64,000 nt of DNA, taken from assembly GCA_963840275.1 (NCBI GenBank), contig CAWIYK010000010.1, positions 868,001-932,000 on the forward strand, read 5' to 3'. Below, in pieces: positions 7,843 to 15,938 of this stretch. The position numbers and the translations under genes were made by a program. The notes under the pieces are model-generated. The model made no database searches, was not told where the DNA came from, and was given only the letters and a program-made list of their open reading frames with translations. The first letter of the stretch is position 1. Each line of letters begins with the position of its first letter. This DNA comes from Actinophytocola sp963840275 (lineage in GTDB: Bacteria; Actinomycetota; Actinomycetes; Mycobacteriales; Pseudonocardiaceae).

Positions 7843-8679
7843 TCAGCGCAGTTGGACCGTCAGGCGGGAAATGCCGTCCTTGCCGTGGCCATCGGTGATC
7901 GCGCGGCGGGTCAGTGCGTGCGCCGCCCTCAGGATGCTCGCGTCGATGCCGCGGGCCTCCGACGTGTGGATGACGTGCGCCATGCCCGCCGCGGCGGAGT
8001 CGAGATTCGCGTAGTCGCCGTCGTGGCGATCCTCCTCGAGGCGGGTGCTGTGCTCGTCGATCACGATGGGCATCAGGTCGGCGATGCCCTTCGCCAGCGG
8101 CGCCAGCTCCGACGGCCTGATGTTCTCGGTTCCGGCCACCGCGAACGCGTGCGCCAGCCCGGACACCGACGTCCAGAAGAGGTCGAGCAGCGCGACGTCG
8201 AACGCCGCGGCCCGGCCCGGGTCCGTGCCGAGGTAGGTCTGCGTGCCGCCGAGCGGCGCCAGTACGGCCGTCTCCGAAGGTCCACTGTGGAGGATCACGG
8301 CGGCGGGCGTGCCGATGGTGTCGGTCGGGGTCATGATCGCGCCGTCGACGTAAGGGATGCCGTGCGCGGCGGCCCACGCCGCCATCGCACGCGCCGCGTC
8401 CGGCGACCCGCTCGTCAGGTGCACCACGAGCCGGCCGCGCAGCTCGGCCGCCACCGGCTCCAGCACGGCCCGCGCGGCGTCGTAGTCCAGCACGCACACG
8501 ACCACGACCTTGCTCGCGGTCACCGCCTCCGTCGCGGTCGCCGCCCTGGCGACGCCGTCGGGCGCCGGGCGCGTCGCGGTGCGGGTCCACGCGGTCGTCG
8601 GGTGGCCGGCGGCGTGGAACGCGCCGGCGATGGCCTGGCCCATCGGGCCGAGCCCGAGGACCGTCACGGAATCAGTCAT
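7843..8679 (-). CDS. NAD(P)-dependent oxidoreductase, imine-reductase-like
   Basis: A 278-residue protein of the 6-phosphogluconate/3-hydroxyisobutyrate dehydrogenase superfamily. The Rossmann motif GLGPMGQAIAGAF is at residues 9-21, and the C-terminal all-helical half has the IRED-like DLFWTSVSGLAHAFA stretch. Such enzymes reduce cyclic imines or beta-hydroxyacid-type substrates with NADPH. It is divergent from a merR gene across 41 bp holding a MerR-type operator, so its expression is probably induced by the ligand of that regulator. The substrate is unknown. Confidence 0.88.
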   Translation of the reverse strand: MTDSVTVLGLGPMGQAIAGAFHAAGHPTTAWTRTATRPAPDGVARAATATEAVTASKVVVVCVLDYDAARAVLEPVAAELRGRLVVHLTSGSPDAARAMAAWAAAHGIPYVDGAIMTPTDTIGTPAAVILHSGPSETAVLAPLGGTQTYLGTDPGRAAAFDVALLDLFWTSVSGLAHAFAVAGTENIRPSELAPLAKGIADLMPIVIDEHSTRLEEDRHDGDYANLDSAAAGMAHVIHTSEARGIDASILRAAHALTRRAITDGHGKDGISRLTVQLR

Positions 8680-8694
8680 GGCCGCACGCTAAAG

Positions 8695-8713
8695 CCTGAC
8701 ACCAGTGTTAAGG
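8695..8713. promoter_or_regulatory. MerR-family operator in divergent promoter
   Basis: CCTGACAC-CA-GTGTTAAGG is a near-palindrome between the divergent oxidoreductase and merR genes. On the minus strand a TTGACC -35 (8717-8712) overlaps it and is followed by a long spacer of about 18-19 bp, as in MerR-activated promoters. On the plus strand TAAGGT (8709-8714) sits 6 bp before the merR ATG. Confidence 0.7.
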
Positions 8714-8720
8714 TCAAGTC

Positions 8721-9116
8721 ATGCGGATCGGGGAACTCGCTCAGCTGACCGGTGTCAGCGAGCGGTCGCTGCGGTACTACGAGGAGCAGGGACTCCTTAC
8801 ACCGGCGAGGAAGCCGAGCGGCTACCGCGACTACGCGGTGTCCGATGTGGACGTCGTGCGGCGCATCCAGACGCTGCTCGCGGCCGGGCTCAACACCACG
8901 TTCATCGCCGAGGTGCTGCCCTGCATGGTCGACACCGGCGACGGCCTCGCGCCGGGTTGCCCGCAGCTTCTCCCGCACCTGCGCAAGGAACGGGACCGGA
9001 TCACGATCGCCATCGACGGGCTCGCCACCGCGCGGACTCTCCTCGACGACGTCATCGCCGCGACCCCGCCGGACAACACCGAGTACGACAGGTGGGTAGC
9101 CGCCCGCGCCGGCTGA
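8721..9116 (+). CDS. MerR-family transcriptional regulator
   Basis: A 131-residue regulator with the MerR winged helix at the N terminus (MRIGELAQLTGVSERSLRYYEEQGLL, residues 1-26), then a coiled-coil dimerisation helix (about 78-115). There is no metal-binding Cys cluster at the C terminus, so an organic ligand is more likely than a metal. The divergent neighbour is an imine-reductase-like gene, its likely target. A TAAGGT -10-like box 6 bp before the ATG and no Shine-Dalgarno sequence suggest a leaderless message. Confidence 0.93.
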   Translation: MRIGELAQLTGVSERSLRYYEEQGLLTPARKPSGYRDYAVSDVDVVRRIQTLLAAGLNTTFIAEVLPCMVDTGDGLAPGCPQLLPHLRKERDRITIAIDGLATARTLLDDVIAATPPDNTEYDRWVAARAG

Positions 9117-9309
9117 GTTCCATGGACTGGACGCTCTTTCCCGCATTGTTGACCGCAGGCCCGCCGTTCGCGCGAGCCTGCGCCCAGGCATGTCCGCGGT
9201 GACCGAGTAGCCCTTATCGAGGTTCCCTTTGTGCGACACCAGGTCGCGCTCCTTCGGCCAGCAGGCTCGACACCGACGAGGCGTCCGCGACCTACGGCAC
9301 GGTCGTCGG

Positions 9310-9503
9310 CTGGCCACGTGGTCGTTCCTGATGGCCTCCGTGCACACCGCGTCGATGCTCGTGGTGACGACCCTGGTCGCGATCTGCGTGTACGAGTTCC
9401 TCGGACTGCGGATCCTGCGCACCGCGTGGGTGAACCTCGACCGGGTGTGGGCGGTCGCCCTTGTCGGCGCCGGCACCGCGACGGCCGTCGCGCCGTGGTG
9501 TGA
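9310..9503 (+). pseudogene. C-terminal remnant of an actinobacterial integral membrane protein
   Basis: The frame reads LMASVHTASMLVVTTLVAICVYEFLGLRILR, then WVNLDRVWAVALVGAGTATAVAPW: two hydrophobic helices that resemble the end of a membrane protein common in actinomycetes. There is no start codon, signal or preceding domain, and the frame runs without a stop into the next gene. The 190 bp before it (9117-9309) hold no gene I recognise. Most likely the tail of a deleted gene. Confidence 0.4.
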
Positions 9504-9515
9504 GAGGGAGTCTGG

Positions 9516-9545
9516 TTGCGATCTAACCCGTCTCGGGGGTATACA
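9516..9545 (+). promoter_or_regulatory. Promoter of the RHH/Clp-N gene, probably leaderless
   Basis: TTGCGA (9516-9521), 18-bp spacer, TATACA (9540-9545), then 7 bp to the ATG at 9553. With the usual start-site distance the mRNA would begin at or next to the ATG. No Shine-Dalgarno sequence is present. Confidence 0.6.
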
Positions 9546-9552
9546 TGGGGTC

Positions 9553-10269
9553 ATGCCAAAGATTAACGTCTATCTCCCGGACGACCTCGCGGAGAGCGTG
9601 AAGGAGACCGGGCTGCCGGTGTCCGCGATCTGCCAGCGCGCGCTGGAGCAGTCGGTGAAGCGGGTGAGCGCGATCCGCGCGGTCGTGATCGGCGACCTGA
9701 ACGAGGACGATCCGACCGCGGGGCTGACGTCGTTCACGCAGCGCGCCAAGGACGCGATCCGGCTCGGGATCACCGCGGCCCGGGAGCGCGGTGCCGCCGA
9801 GATCGGGACGCGCGACCTGCTGTTCGGCATGCTCAGCGAGGGCACGAACCTGGCGCTGCACGTGCTTCGTGCACTCGACGTCGACCCGGCGCACGCGCTG
9901 CGCGACCTCGGCCGCGTCGAGTCGACCGGCGGTGGCGGCCGGGCCGAGCGGATGAGCGGCACGGCCGCGAACGCGCTGGAGCTGACCGTCGTCGAGGCCC
10001 TGTCCCTCGGCCACAACTACGTCGGGTGTGAGCACCTGCTGCTGGGGCTGGTCGCGGAACCCGACGGCACCGCGGGCCAGGTGCTGCGCGGTCTAGGCGC
10101 GGAACAACGCACGGTGCGACAGGTGGTGTCGGCCATCCTCGCCGGGTACGTGCAGGCGGACCAGGCCGGCCGCGGGCCCGCGAGCCTGGTCGCCGCCGCG
10201 GTGGGGCAGGCGCTCGAACCGGTGTTGCGAAGGCTGGACCGGCTGGAGGAGAAAGCCGGCACCGCGTGA
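9553..10269 (+). CDS. Ribbon-helix-helix-like N terminus fused to a double Clp-N domain
   Basis: A 238-residue protein. Residues 1-45 (MPKINVYLPDDLAESVKET...) look like an Arc/VapB-type ribbon-helix-helix segment. Two Clp N-terminal repeats follow: SFTQRAKDAIRLGITAARE...TRDLLFGML (about 57-115) and TAANALELTVVEALSLGHNYVGCEHLLLGLV (about 135-200). There is no AAA ATPase module, so it is not a Clp unfoldase; it could be an adaptor or a repressor tied to proteolysis. The ATG at 9553 is chosen because a good -10 lies 7 bp before it and the upstream in-frame sequence is a decayed membrane protein. Confidence 0.8.
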   Translation: MPKINVYLPDDLAESVKETGLPVSAICQRALEQSVKRVSAIRAVVIGDLNEDDPTAGLTSFTQRAKDAIRLGITAARERGAAEIGTRDLLFGMLSEGTNLALHVLRALDVDPAHALRDLGRVESTGGGGRAERMSGTAANALELTVVEALSLGHNYVGCEHLLLGLVAEPDGTAGQVLRGLGAEQRTVRQVVSAILAGYVQADQAGRGPASLVAAAVGQALEPVLRRLDRLEEKAGTA

Positions 10270-10432
10270 CTGGTGTTCTCATCGTTGTTGTTTGAAGAGC
10301 GCATCTTGTATCTCTCGAGACGTCGTCAATTTCCGCGGTGACGAAGTCCGCTGTAACCCATCTCGCCCCGCCAACGACAAGATCAGGGTCACCCGACGAA
10401 GGGGACCGAATTTTGTGCGTTGGAGGTTAAGA

Positions 10433-10885
10433 GTGGCGCTGATCAGGAAAAAGAGTCCTGAAGAGGCGGCGGCAGAGTTGGCTGCGAAGGAGCAACAGCG
10501 CCAGGACGCCGCAGAACTCAAGCGCCGCAAGGAGTTGGCGAAGGAGCGCGAGGCGTTCGAACGGTCACCGGTAGGCCGAGCCCGGGCGGGATTCGCGAGA
10601 GGCGACGGAGTGTTCCAGTGCTCCATCGACGTGATGAGCCAAAAGGCTGTCATCGTGGCCATGGTCGGCGGCACGACGACCCAGCGAACGAATGAGCCGG
10701 TAGCAGTTCTCAACTCCGTCTGCCGAGAAGGTTGGGAGTTGGTCAACGGCTCGTTCGTCTTCGTGGAACAAGGGCAGGAGAGTCGGGACAAGTTCATGTC
10801 CTCGGGGCAGAACGTGGCGATCAAGGGCGAGGTCGTGGGCTATTACCTGTTCAAACGCTGCGACGCGAACAAGCAACCGGCGTAG
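10433..10885 (+). CDS. Hypothetical protein with coiled-coil N terminus and DUF4177-like end
   Basis: A 150-residue cytoplasmic protein. Residues about 8-45 are rich in Ala, Glu, Lys and Gln and should form a coiled coil. The second half contains LNSVCREGWELVNGSFVF, which resembles the GWELV motif of DUF4177 proteins. The GTG at 10433 is preceded by TGGAGG at ideal spacing; the longer frame from 10292 has poor codon use in its first 47 codons. The first 120 bp and the gene itself are less GC-rich than their neighbours, a possible sign of transfer. Function unknown. Confidence 0.7.
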   Translation: MALIRKKSPEEAAAELAAKEQQRQDAAELKRRKELAKEREAFERSPVGRARAGFARGDGVFQCSIDVMSQKAVIVAMVGGTTTQRTNEPVAVLNSVCREGWELVNGSFVFVEQGQESRDKFMSSGQNVAIKGEVVGYYLFKRCDANKQPA

Positions 10886-11101
10886 CGCGCCGAGCGCCGG
10901 GCGTGGCCTCCGGCCCCCGGTTTCCAGCCTTCCACAAGGGACCGACAGGACCGGAGCGGAACCGGCGATCAGACGCCGACTGTCCACAGCGAGGTGGTTG
11001 TCCACAGGCGGCGCCGCGAGCACCTGTTTGTGTCGGTGGTGCGCGGTAGCGTGGATTCGGGGGCCGGAGGCACCGGCGGCGGACCTCGTCGGGCGGTTCC
11101 G

Positions 11102-11563
11102 TCAGTTGTCGGTCTTGATCTCTGGGACCGGGGTGCCGTTGACGCATCGCAGGCGCACCTCGATCTCCCGTTCGCCGGAGTAGAACTTCACCGACGGGTG
11201 GTCGTCGAGGGCGTCGTCGTCGGGGTCGACCTGGTAGCCCTGCGCCGGCACGGCCGACAGCACCTCGACCAGGCCCCCGGCCGCACACCGTGAGATCACC
11301 GTGCCGCCGTCGGTGTCGGTCTGCTGCTGGTCGCCGGCAGGCGGCGCGGAGGTGACGGGCGGCGCGGACGTGACCGGCGGAGTAGAGGAAGGCACAGGAG
11401 AAGACGACAACAGGTCGTCCACTTCGGACTGACTGCGCGGGTCCTGACCGCCGCCGAAGATGTCCGTGCCGATGGCGCCCACGGCGGTCATGCCGACGAG
11501 CGTCGCCGCCACCGCGGCCGCCAGCCACAGCAGCACACCTGTGGTGATCCGTCCCCTCTTCAC
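11102..11563 (-). CDS. Hypothetical membrane-anchored extracytoplasmic protein
   Basis: A 153-residue protein. One N-terminal membrane helix (residues about 8-32, GVLLWLAAAVAATLVGMTAVGAIG) is followed by a Ser/Pro/Thr-rich linker (about 52-80), then a small C-terminal domain with two Cys (SRCAAGG and LRCVNG) that could form a disulfide outside the cell. It is divergent from the response-regulator gene at 11665. It resembles short uncharacterised actinobacterial proteins seen beside two-component genes. Function unknown. The 216 bp before it (10886-11101) show no gene. Confidence 0.75.
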   Translation of the reverse strand: MKRGRITTGVLLWLAAAVAATLVGMTAVGAIGTDIFGGGQDPRSQSEVDDLLSSSPVPSSTPPVTSAPPVTSAPPAGDQQQTDTDGGTVISRCAAGGLVEVLSAVPAQGYQVDPDDDALDDHPSVKFYSGEREIEVRLRCVNGTPVPEIKTDN

Positions 11564-11664
11564 CTGCGCAGTATGCCCGCCGCGATGGTTAAGAGACCCC
11601 TAACGCCGCCCTATCGCGGCCCTGTCAACGCCCCGCACCCCACGAAGGCCGATACCGTGCGGAC

Positions 11665-12348
11665 ATGGCCCAGGTACTCGTCGTCGAGGACGACGCGACG
11701 ATCCGCTCGTCGCTCATCCGTGGCCTCACCGAACGCGGCCACGCCGTCGACTCCGCGCCGACCGCCATGGCCGGCCTCGAACAGGCGGTGAGCGGCCGCC
11801 CGGACGTCGTGGTGCTCGACCTCGGCCTGCCCGACCTCGACGGGAAGGCGATGCTGCGCATGCTGCGCGGCGTGTCCGATGTCCCGGTCGTCGTGGCGAC
11901 GGCCCGCGACGACGAGAGCGAGATCGTCGCCGTGCTCGACGCCGGCGCGGACGACTACGTGGTCAAGCCGTTCGGCGTCGCCCAGCTCGACGCGCGCATC
12001 CGTGCGGTGCTGCGCCGCGGCGCGGACGAGACCCAGGACCAGACCGTGACGGTCGGCGGCCTCACCGTCGACCCCCGCTCCCGCATGGCCGCCGTCGACG
12101 GGCGGTCGATCGAGCTGACGCCGCGCGAGTTCGACCTCCTGCACTACCTCGCCGCCCGCGCCGGCGAGGTGGTCGGCAAGCGCGAGCTGCTGACCGAGGT
12201 GTGGCAGCTGCCCTACGGCGGCGCCGACAAGACCGTCGACGTGCACCTGTCGTGGCTGCGCCGCAAGCTCGGCGAGACCGCGCAGCGACCCCGCTACCTG
12301 CACGCGGTCCGCGGCGTCGGCGTCCGGCTCGCGGCGCCGGAGGACTGA
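11665..12348 (+). CDS. OmpR/PhoB-family response regulator
   Basis: A 227-residue regulator. The receiver domain (1-115) has the acidic pair VEDDATI, the phospho-acceptor Asp in VVVLDLGLPDLDG and Lys in YVVKPFG. A winged-helix DNA-binding domain follows (about 127-225, TPREFDLLHYLAARAGEVV... VDVHLSWLRRKL). It is one base before the histidine kinase gene. TACCGT 6 bp before the ATG and no Shine-Dalgarno sequence suggest a leaderless transcript. A likely target is the PepSY gene downstream. Confidence 0.95.
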   Translation: MAQVLVVEDDATIRSSLIRGLTERGHAVDSAPTAMAGLEQAVSGRPDVVVLDLGLPDLDGKAMLRMLRGVSDVPVVVATARDDESEIVAVLDAGADDYVVKPFGVAQLDARIRAVLRRGADETQDQTVTVGGLTVDPRSRMAAVDGRSIELTPREFDLLHYLAARAGEVVGKRELLTEVWQLPYGGADKTVDVHLSWLRRKLGETAQRPRYLHAVRGVGVRLAAPED

Positions 12349-12349
12349 C

Positions 12350-13636
12350 GTGCGCCGGCGCGTCCTGCTGCTCGTCGCGGCCACCACCACACTCGTGCTC
12401 GTCGCGTTCCTCGTGCCGCTCGCGCTGCTGGTGAAGAACGTCGCGGCCGACCGGGCCGTGCAGCGCGCGACGGTCGAGGCGCAGCAGCTCACCTCGCTGG
12501 TCGCGACCACCGACCGGACCACGCTCGACGCCGCCGTGCGGCGGGTCGACGACCGGTCGGACTACGACGTCTCGGTGTTCCTCGACGGCGGCGTGCTCGG
12601 CACGCGTGCCGACCACTCGCCGCTGGTCACGCTCGCCGAGGGCGGCACCAGCACGTCCGGCGAGGTGCCCGGCGGCAGGGAGATCGTGTTCGCGGTCGCC
12701 CGGCCGGGCGGCAGTTCCGCCGTGATCCGCACGTTCGTCTCCGACGCCGCCCTCGCGAAGGGCGTGCCGAGGGCGTGGCTGCTGCTCGGTGGGCTCGGAA
12801 TCGCGTTGCTGCTCGTGAGCCTCATCGTCGCCGACCGGCTCGCGCGCACGTTCGTTCGGTCCACTGTGGACCTCGCGGCCGTGTCCCACCGGCTCGGCCG
12901 CGGCGAGCTCGAGGCCCGTGCGGACACCTCCGCGCCGGGGGAGCTCGGCGTCGTGGCGACCGCGCTGAACGGGCTCGCCGGCCGCATCGCCGAGGCGCTG
13001 CGCGAGGAACGCGAGACGATCGCGGACCTGTCGCACCGGGTCCGCACCCCGCTGACGTCGCTGCGGATGGACGCCGACGCGATCAGCGATCCCGAGGTCG
13101 CCGAACGGATCAGCGCGGGCGTCGACGCGGTCAACCGCGCGGTCACCGAGGTGATCGGGCAGGCCCGCAGACGCGGCGTCACCCCGGAGGGCGCGACGAC
13201 CGACGCGGCCGAGGTGGTCGCCGGCCGGGTCGCGTTCTGGGCGGTGCTCGCCGAGGACACCGAACGCGAGCTGACCGTCGACGTCGCGCCCGGCCCGCTG
13301 CCGGTGGCGCTGTCCGGCGCCGACCTCGAGGCGAGCGTGGACGCCTTGCTGGGCAACGTGTTCGCGCACACCCCGCACGGCACGGCGTTCCGGGTCGGCC
13401 TGCACCCGATGGTGCAAGGCGGCGCGTGCCTCACCGTCGACGACGCGGGCCCCGGCCTGCCGGGCGGGCACCACACCGGCGCGTTGCGGCGCGGTGTCAG
13501 CGGTTCCGGGTCCAGCGGGCTCGGACTGGACATCGTGCGCAGGTCCGCCGAACGGACCGGCGGCGAGGTGCGCCTCGAGTCGTCGGCGGCCGGCGGGCTG
13601 CGCGTGGTGGTCGAGCTCGGCTTAGGCCCGCGTTAA
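12350..13636 (+). CDS. Sensor histidine kinase
   Basis: A 428-residue membrane kinase. Helices are at about 5-27 and 138-160 around a short extracellular sensor. A HAMP segment follows, then HisKA with the phospho-accepting His in DLSHRVRTPL, and an HATPase domain (DDAGPGLPGG, GSSGLGLDIV). The N box is weak (LLGNVFAHTP), as in several actinobacterial kinases. The GTG at 12350 lies one base after the regulator stop. It forms a pair with the OmpR-type regulator upstream and probably controls the secreted PepSY protein downstream. Signal unknown; the Asp/His-rich PepSY tail hints at a metal or envelope cue. Confidence 0.95.
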   Translation: MRRRVLLLVAATTTLVLVAFLVPLALLVKNVAADRAVQRATVEAQQLTSLVATTDRTTLDAAVRRVDDRSDYDVSVFLDGGVLGTRADHSPLVTLAEGGTSTSGEVPGGREIVFAVARPGGSSAVIRTFVSDAALAKGVPRAWLLLGGLGIALLLVSLIVADRLARTFVRSTVDLAAVSHRLGRGELEARADTSAPGELGVVATALNGLAGRIAEALREERETIADLSHRVRTPLTSLRMDADAISDPEVAERISAGVDAVNRAVTEVIGQARRRGVTPEGATTDAAEVVAGRVAFWAVLAEDTERELTVDVAPGPLPVALSGADLEASVDALLGNVFAHTPHGTAFRVGLHPMVQGGACLTVDDAGPGLPGGHHTGALRRGVSGSGSSGLGLDIVRRSAERTGGEVRLESSAAGGLRVVVELGLGPR

Positions 13637-13709
13637 CCGTCGGGCAGCGCGGCCATAGGGCCGTTCCGGACATCGTGGTGGCACAACGAACCACGAGGAA
13701 GGAACCGAC

Positions 13710-14312
13710 ATGACCAGGAAACTGCTCGTCGGCGCGGTTGCCGCCGGTGCGCTGGCCCTCTCCGCGGGTACCGCGCTCGCGCTCTCGTCGAACGACGGGC
13801 CCACCCCGAGCTCGGCATCGGTCAGCACGTCCTCCGACGACACGGCGACGTCCTCGTCCACTCCCACCTCGGCGACGTCGTCCTCGACCTCGGAGAGCCC
13901 GACCAGCTCGACCAGCTCGACCTCGACCGGCACCGCGACCCCCGCACCGGGCGGCACGCGCCTGTCCGCCGACGACGCGACCCGCATCGTGCTGGCACGC
14001 ATGGGCGGCACCGTGCACGAGGTCGAGCGCGAGCTCGAGCACGGCCGGGTGGAGTGGAAGGTGGAGATCACCGGCGGCGACGGCAACACCTACGACGTGC
14101 GCGTCGACGCCGAGACCGGCGAGATCACCCGCATCGACGCGGACGGCCGCGACGACAGCGGCCGCGACGACGACGGCGGCTCGGGCCACCACGGCGGTGA
14201 CGACGACGGTGACGACCATGGGGACGACAACAGTGGACGCGGCAGCGGCGGTGACGACCACGGTGGCGGCCATGGTGGAGACAGCAGCGGACACGGCAGC
14301 GACGACGACTGA
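13710..14312 (+). CDS. Secreted PepSY-domain protein with Asp/Gly/His-rich tail
   Basis: A 200-residue exported protein. Signal peptide residues 1-26 (MTRKLLVGAVAAGALALSAG...). A Ser/Thr-rich linker (about 30-75) leads to a PepSY domain (about 84-145: DDATRIVLARMGG... YDVRVDAETGEITRID). The last 55 residues are almost only Asp, Gly, His and Ser and probably bind divalent metal or are disordered. AAGGA lies just before the ATG. It follows the two-component genes by 73 bp, a common arrangement in which the PepSY protein modulates or is controlled by the kinase. Confidence 0.88.
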   Translation: MTRKLLVGAVAAGALALSAGTALALSSNDGPTPSSASVSTSSDDTATSSSTPTSATSSSTSESPTSSTSSTSTGTATPAPGGTRLSADDATRIVLARMGGTVHEVERELEHGRVEWKVEITGGDGNTYDVRVDAETGEITRIDADGRDDSGRDDDGGSGHHGGDDDGDDHGDDNSGRGSGGDDHGGGHGGDSSGHGSDDD

Positions 14313-14333
14313 TTCCGAGATAGCCTGCGGAAT

Positions 14334-14915
14334 GTGAGTCCAGGCATCGCCGTCCGGACGGTGGACGCGTACGAGCTGGCCGGTTACACCGGTCGGCTCG
14401 AACGCCTGTACCGCCAGTGTTTCTCCACGCCACCGTGGTTGGAACCCGAGGACCGGCTGGCCGGGTTCCGCGACCGTCTCGCGCGCCACCTGGACAACGA
14501 CGGCGCGAGCGGCGTCGTCGTCGTGGACCGCGACGAGCTCCTCGGCGTGGTCTACGGTTGGCCGGCCGGCTCCGAGCTCGCGAGCGGCTCGCCGTTCGAC
14601 GACGCGCTCGCCGCCGCCGTCAGCCCCGAGGTCGCGCGGCGGCTCGTCGCCCCCGCGGTCGTCGTCGCCGAGCTGATGGTCGACCCCGGCCACCAGCGGC
14701 GCGGCATCGGCCGCGCCCTGCTGACCAGGTACGTCGAGGACTGGCCGGCAGCCTGGCTCGCCACCCACCCCGAGGCGCCCGCCGCGGCGATGTACCGGGA
14801 GGCCGGGTGGCTGCAGGAGGCCGAGTTCGTCGTCACCGACTACCCGCTGGTGGTGTTCACGTGGCAGGCGTCCAGGCGAACGGTGTCATCGCATCGTCGA
14901 GTGGCGCGCGGGTGA
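14334..14915 (+). CDS. GNAT-family N-acetyltransferase
   Basis: A 193-residue acetyl-CoA-dependent transferase. The acetyl-CoA-binding motif A reads VAELMVDPGHQRRGIGRALL (about residues 109-128), followed by YREAGWLQEAEF near the end. The substrate is unknown. The GTG at 14334 is preceded by TAGCCT 7 bp upstream and by no Shine-Dalgarno sequence, again a leaderless pattern. The 3' end overlaps the convergent AhpD-like gene by 59 bp, so both strands are coding between 14857 and 14915. Confidence 0.85.
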   Translation: MSPGIAVRTVDAYELAGYTGRLERLYRQCFSTPPWLEPEDRLAGFRDRLARHLDNDGASGVVVVDRDELLGVVYGWPAGSELASGSPFDDALAAAVSPEVARRLVAPAVVVAELMVDPGHQRRGIGRALLTRYVEDWPAAWLATHPEAPAAAMYREAGWLQEAEFVVTDYPLVVFTWQASRRTVSSHRRVARG

Positions 14916-15405
14916 GGCGGTTCGCGAGCGTCGACATCGTGTAGGCGCCGATGCCCAGCACCACCTCGAGTGCCTGCTGGGCGGTGAAACCGGCGGCCAG
15001 GAACGCGGTCAGCTCCTCCTCGGGCACCGCGCCGGCCGTGGCCAGGACGGTGTGCGTGTAGTCGCGGAGGGCCGCCAGCCGCTCGTCGGGTAGCGGTTTG
15101 TCGTCGCGCAGCGCCGTGACCAGCGCCGGATCCGCGTCGAGCTGGTGGAGCCGCGCCGTGTGCATGGCGACGCAGACGTGGCAGCGGTTGCGGGTCGCCA
15201 TCGTCATGATCACCGTCTCGCGGGCGAGCGGGTCGAGGCTCGTGGTCTCGAACATGGCGCTGAGCTTGAGGAATCCGTCGAGCAGCTGTGGTGACGACGC
15301 GAGCCGGGCGACGGCGGCCGGGAGGTGGCCGAACTTCTTCTCGGTCGCGGCGATGGTGCGGCGCGCCGCCTCCGGTGCGGTCTCGACGGTGTGGTCGACG
15401 AACAT
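14857..15405 (-). CDS. Carboxymuconolactone decarboxylase/AhpD-like protein
   Basis: A 182-residue protein of the AhpD-like fold. The active-site CxxC plus His is in NRCHVCVAMHTARL. Such proteins act as alkylhydroperoxidases or thiol reductants. The ATG at 15405 follows GGGGGAGAC, so I prefer it to an ATG 33 bp upstream. It is divergent from a marR gene with an inverted repeat between, which suggests that the MarR protein controls it, possibly in response to oxidative or aromatic stress. Confidence 0.88.
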   Translation of the reverse strand: MFVDHTVETAPEAARRTIAATEKKFGHLPAAVARLASSPQLLDGFLKLSAMFETTSLDPLARETVIMTMATRNRCHVCVAMHTARLHQLDADPALVTALRDDKPLPDERLAALRDYTHTVLATAGAVPEEELTAFLAAGFTAQQALEVVLGIGAYTMSTLANRLTRAPLDDAMTPFAWTPAT

Positions 15406-15452
15406 GTCTCCCCCAAGATGGACAATATGGTTGACCAAAATAGTAAACCAAG

Positions 15453-15468
15453 TTGTCTAGGTTGACAA
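15453..15468. promoter_or_regulatory. Inverted repeat between the AhpD-like and marR genes
   Basis: TTGTC-taggtt-GACAA is a perfect 5-bp inverted repeat with 6-bp spacer ending on the first base of the marR ATG. The AT-rich stretch 15418-15450 just before it, containing TAGTAAACC, is unlike the surrounding DNA. A MarR operator is the simplest reading. Confidence 0.5.
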
Positions 15469-15938
15469 TGGCGTCCATGTCCGACCCGCCCGGTTTCGAG
15501 TTGCCCCTGCTGCTGTTCGCGGGGTTCCGCTCGCTCGTCGAGCGGCTGCACGAGGAGCTGGCGCGCCACGGGCACCCGGACGCGCGGCCGGCGCACGGGT
15601 TCGCGCTGCAGGCGATCGGCGGCGGCGCGTCGGCCTCGGAGCTGGGCCGGCGGCTCGGGGTGTCCAAGCAGGCGGCGGGCAAGACGGTCGACCGGTTGGC
15701 GCGCCTCGGTTACGTCGAGCGGGTCGACGACGCGGCCGACGGGCGTCGCAAGCTCGTCCGCCTGACGCCGAGGGGCGCCGACGTGTTGGTCCGCTCGGCC
15801 GCCATCTTCGACGACCTGCGTGCGGAGTGGGTGCGCACCCTCGGCGCCGACGAGGTCCGCGCGCTGGAGACGGCTCTGCGCACGGTCGTGCCAGGCGGCG
15901 TCAAGGTCGACGCGGTCGGCTGGTTCGGCGCGGAGTGA
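15468..15938 (+). CDS. MarR-family transcriptional regulator
   Basis: About 156 residues with a winged-helix core (ASELGRRLGVSKQAAGKTVDRLARLGYVERVDDAADGRRKLVRLT, about 45-90). The ATG at 15468 is used; an ATG at 15477 or TTG at 15453 is also in frame, and no ribosome-binding site settles the point. It is divergent from the AhpD-like gene and overlaps the following methyltransferase by 4 nt (GTGA), so the two are co-translated. Confidence 0.9.
   Translation: MASMSDPPGFELPLLLFAGFRSLVERLHEELARHGHPDARPAHGFALQAIGGGASASELGRRLGVSKQAAGKTVDRLARLGYVERVDDAADGRRKLVRLTPRGADVLVRSAAIFDDLRAEWVRTLGADEVRALETALRTVVPGGVKVDAVGWFGAE

Noticed and set aside
9117..9260. Minus-strand frame LVSHKGNLDKGYSVTADMPG
   Set aside because: Short, no start codon or ribosome-binding site, no recognised family. 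It may be another gene remnant but cannot be supported.
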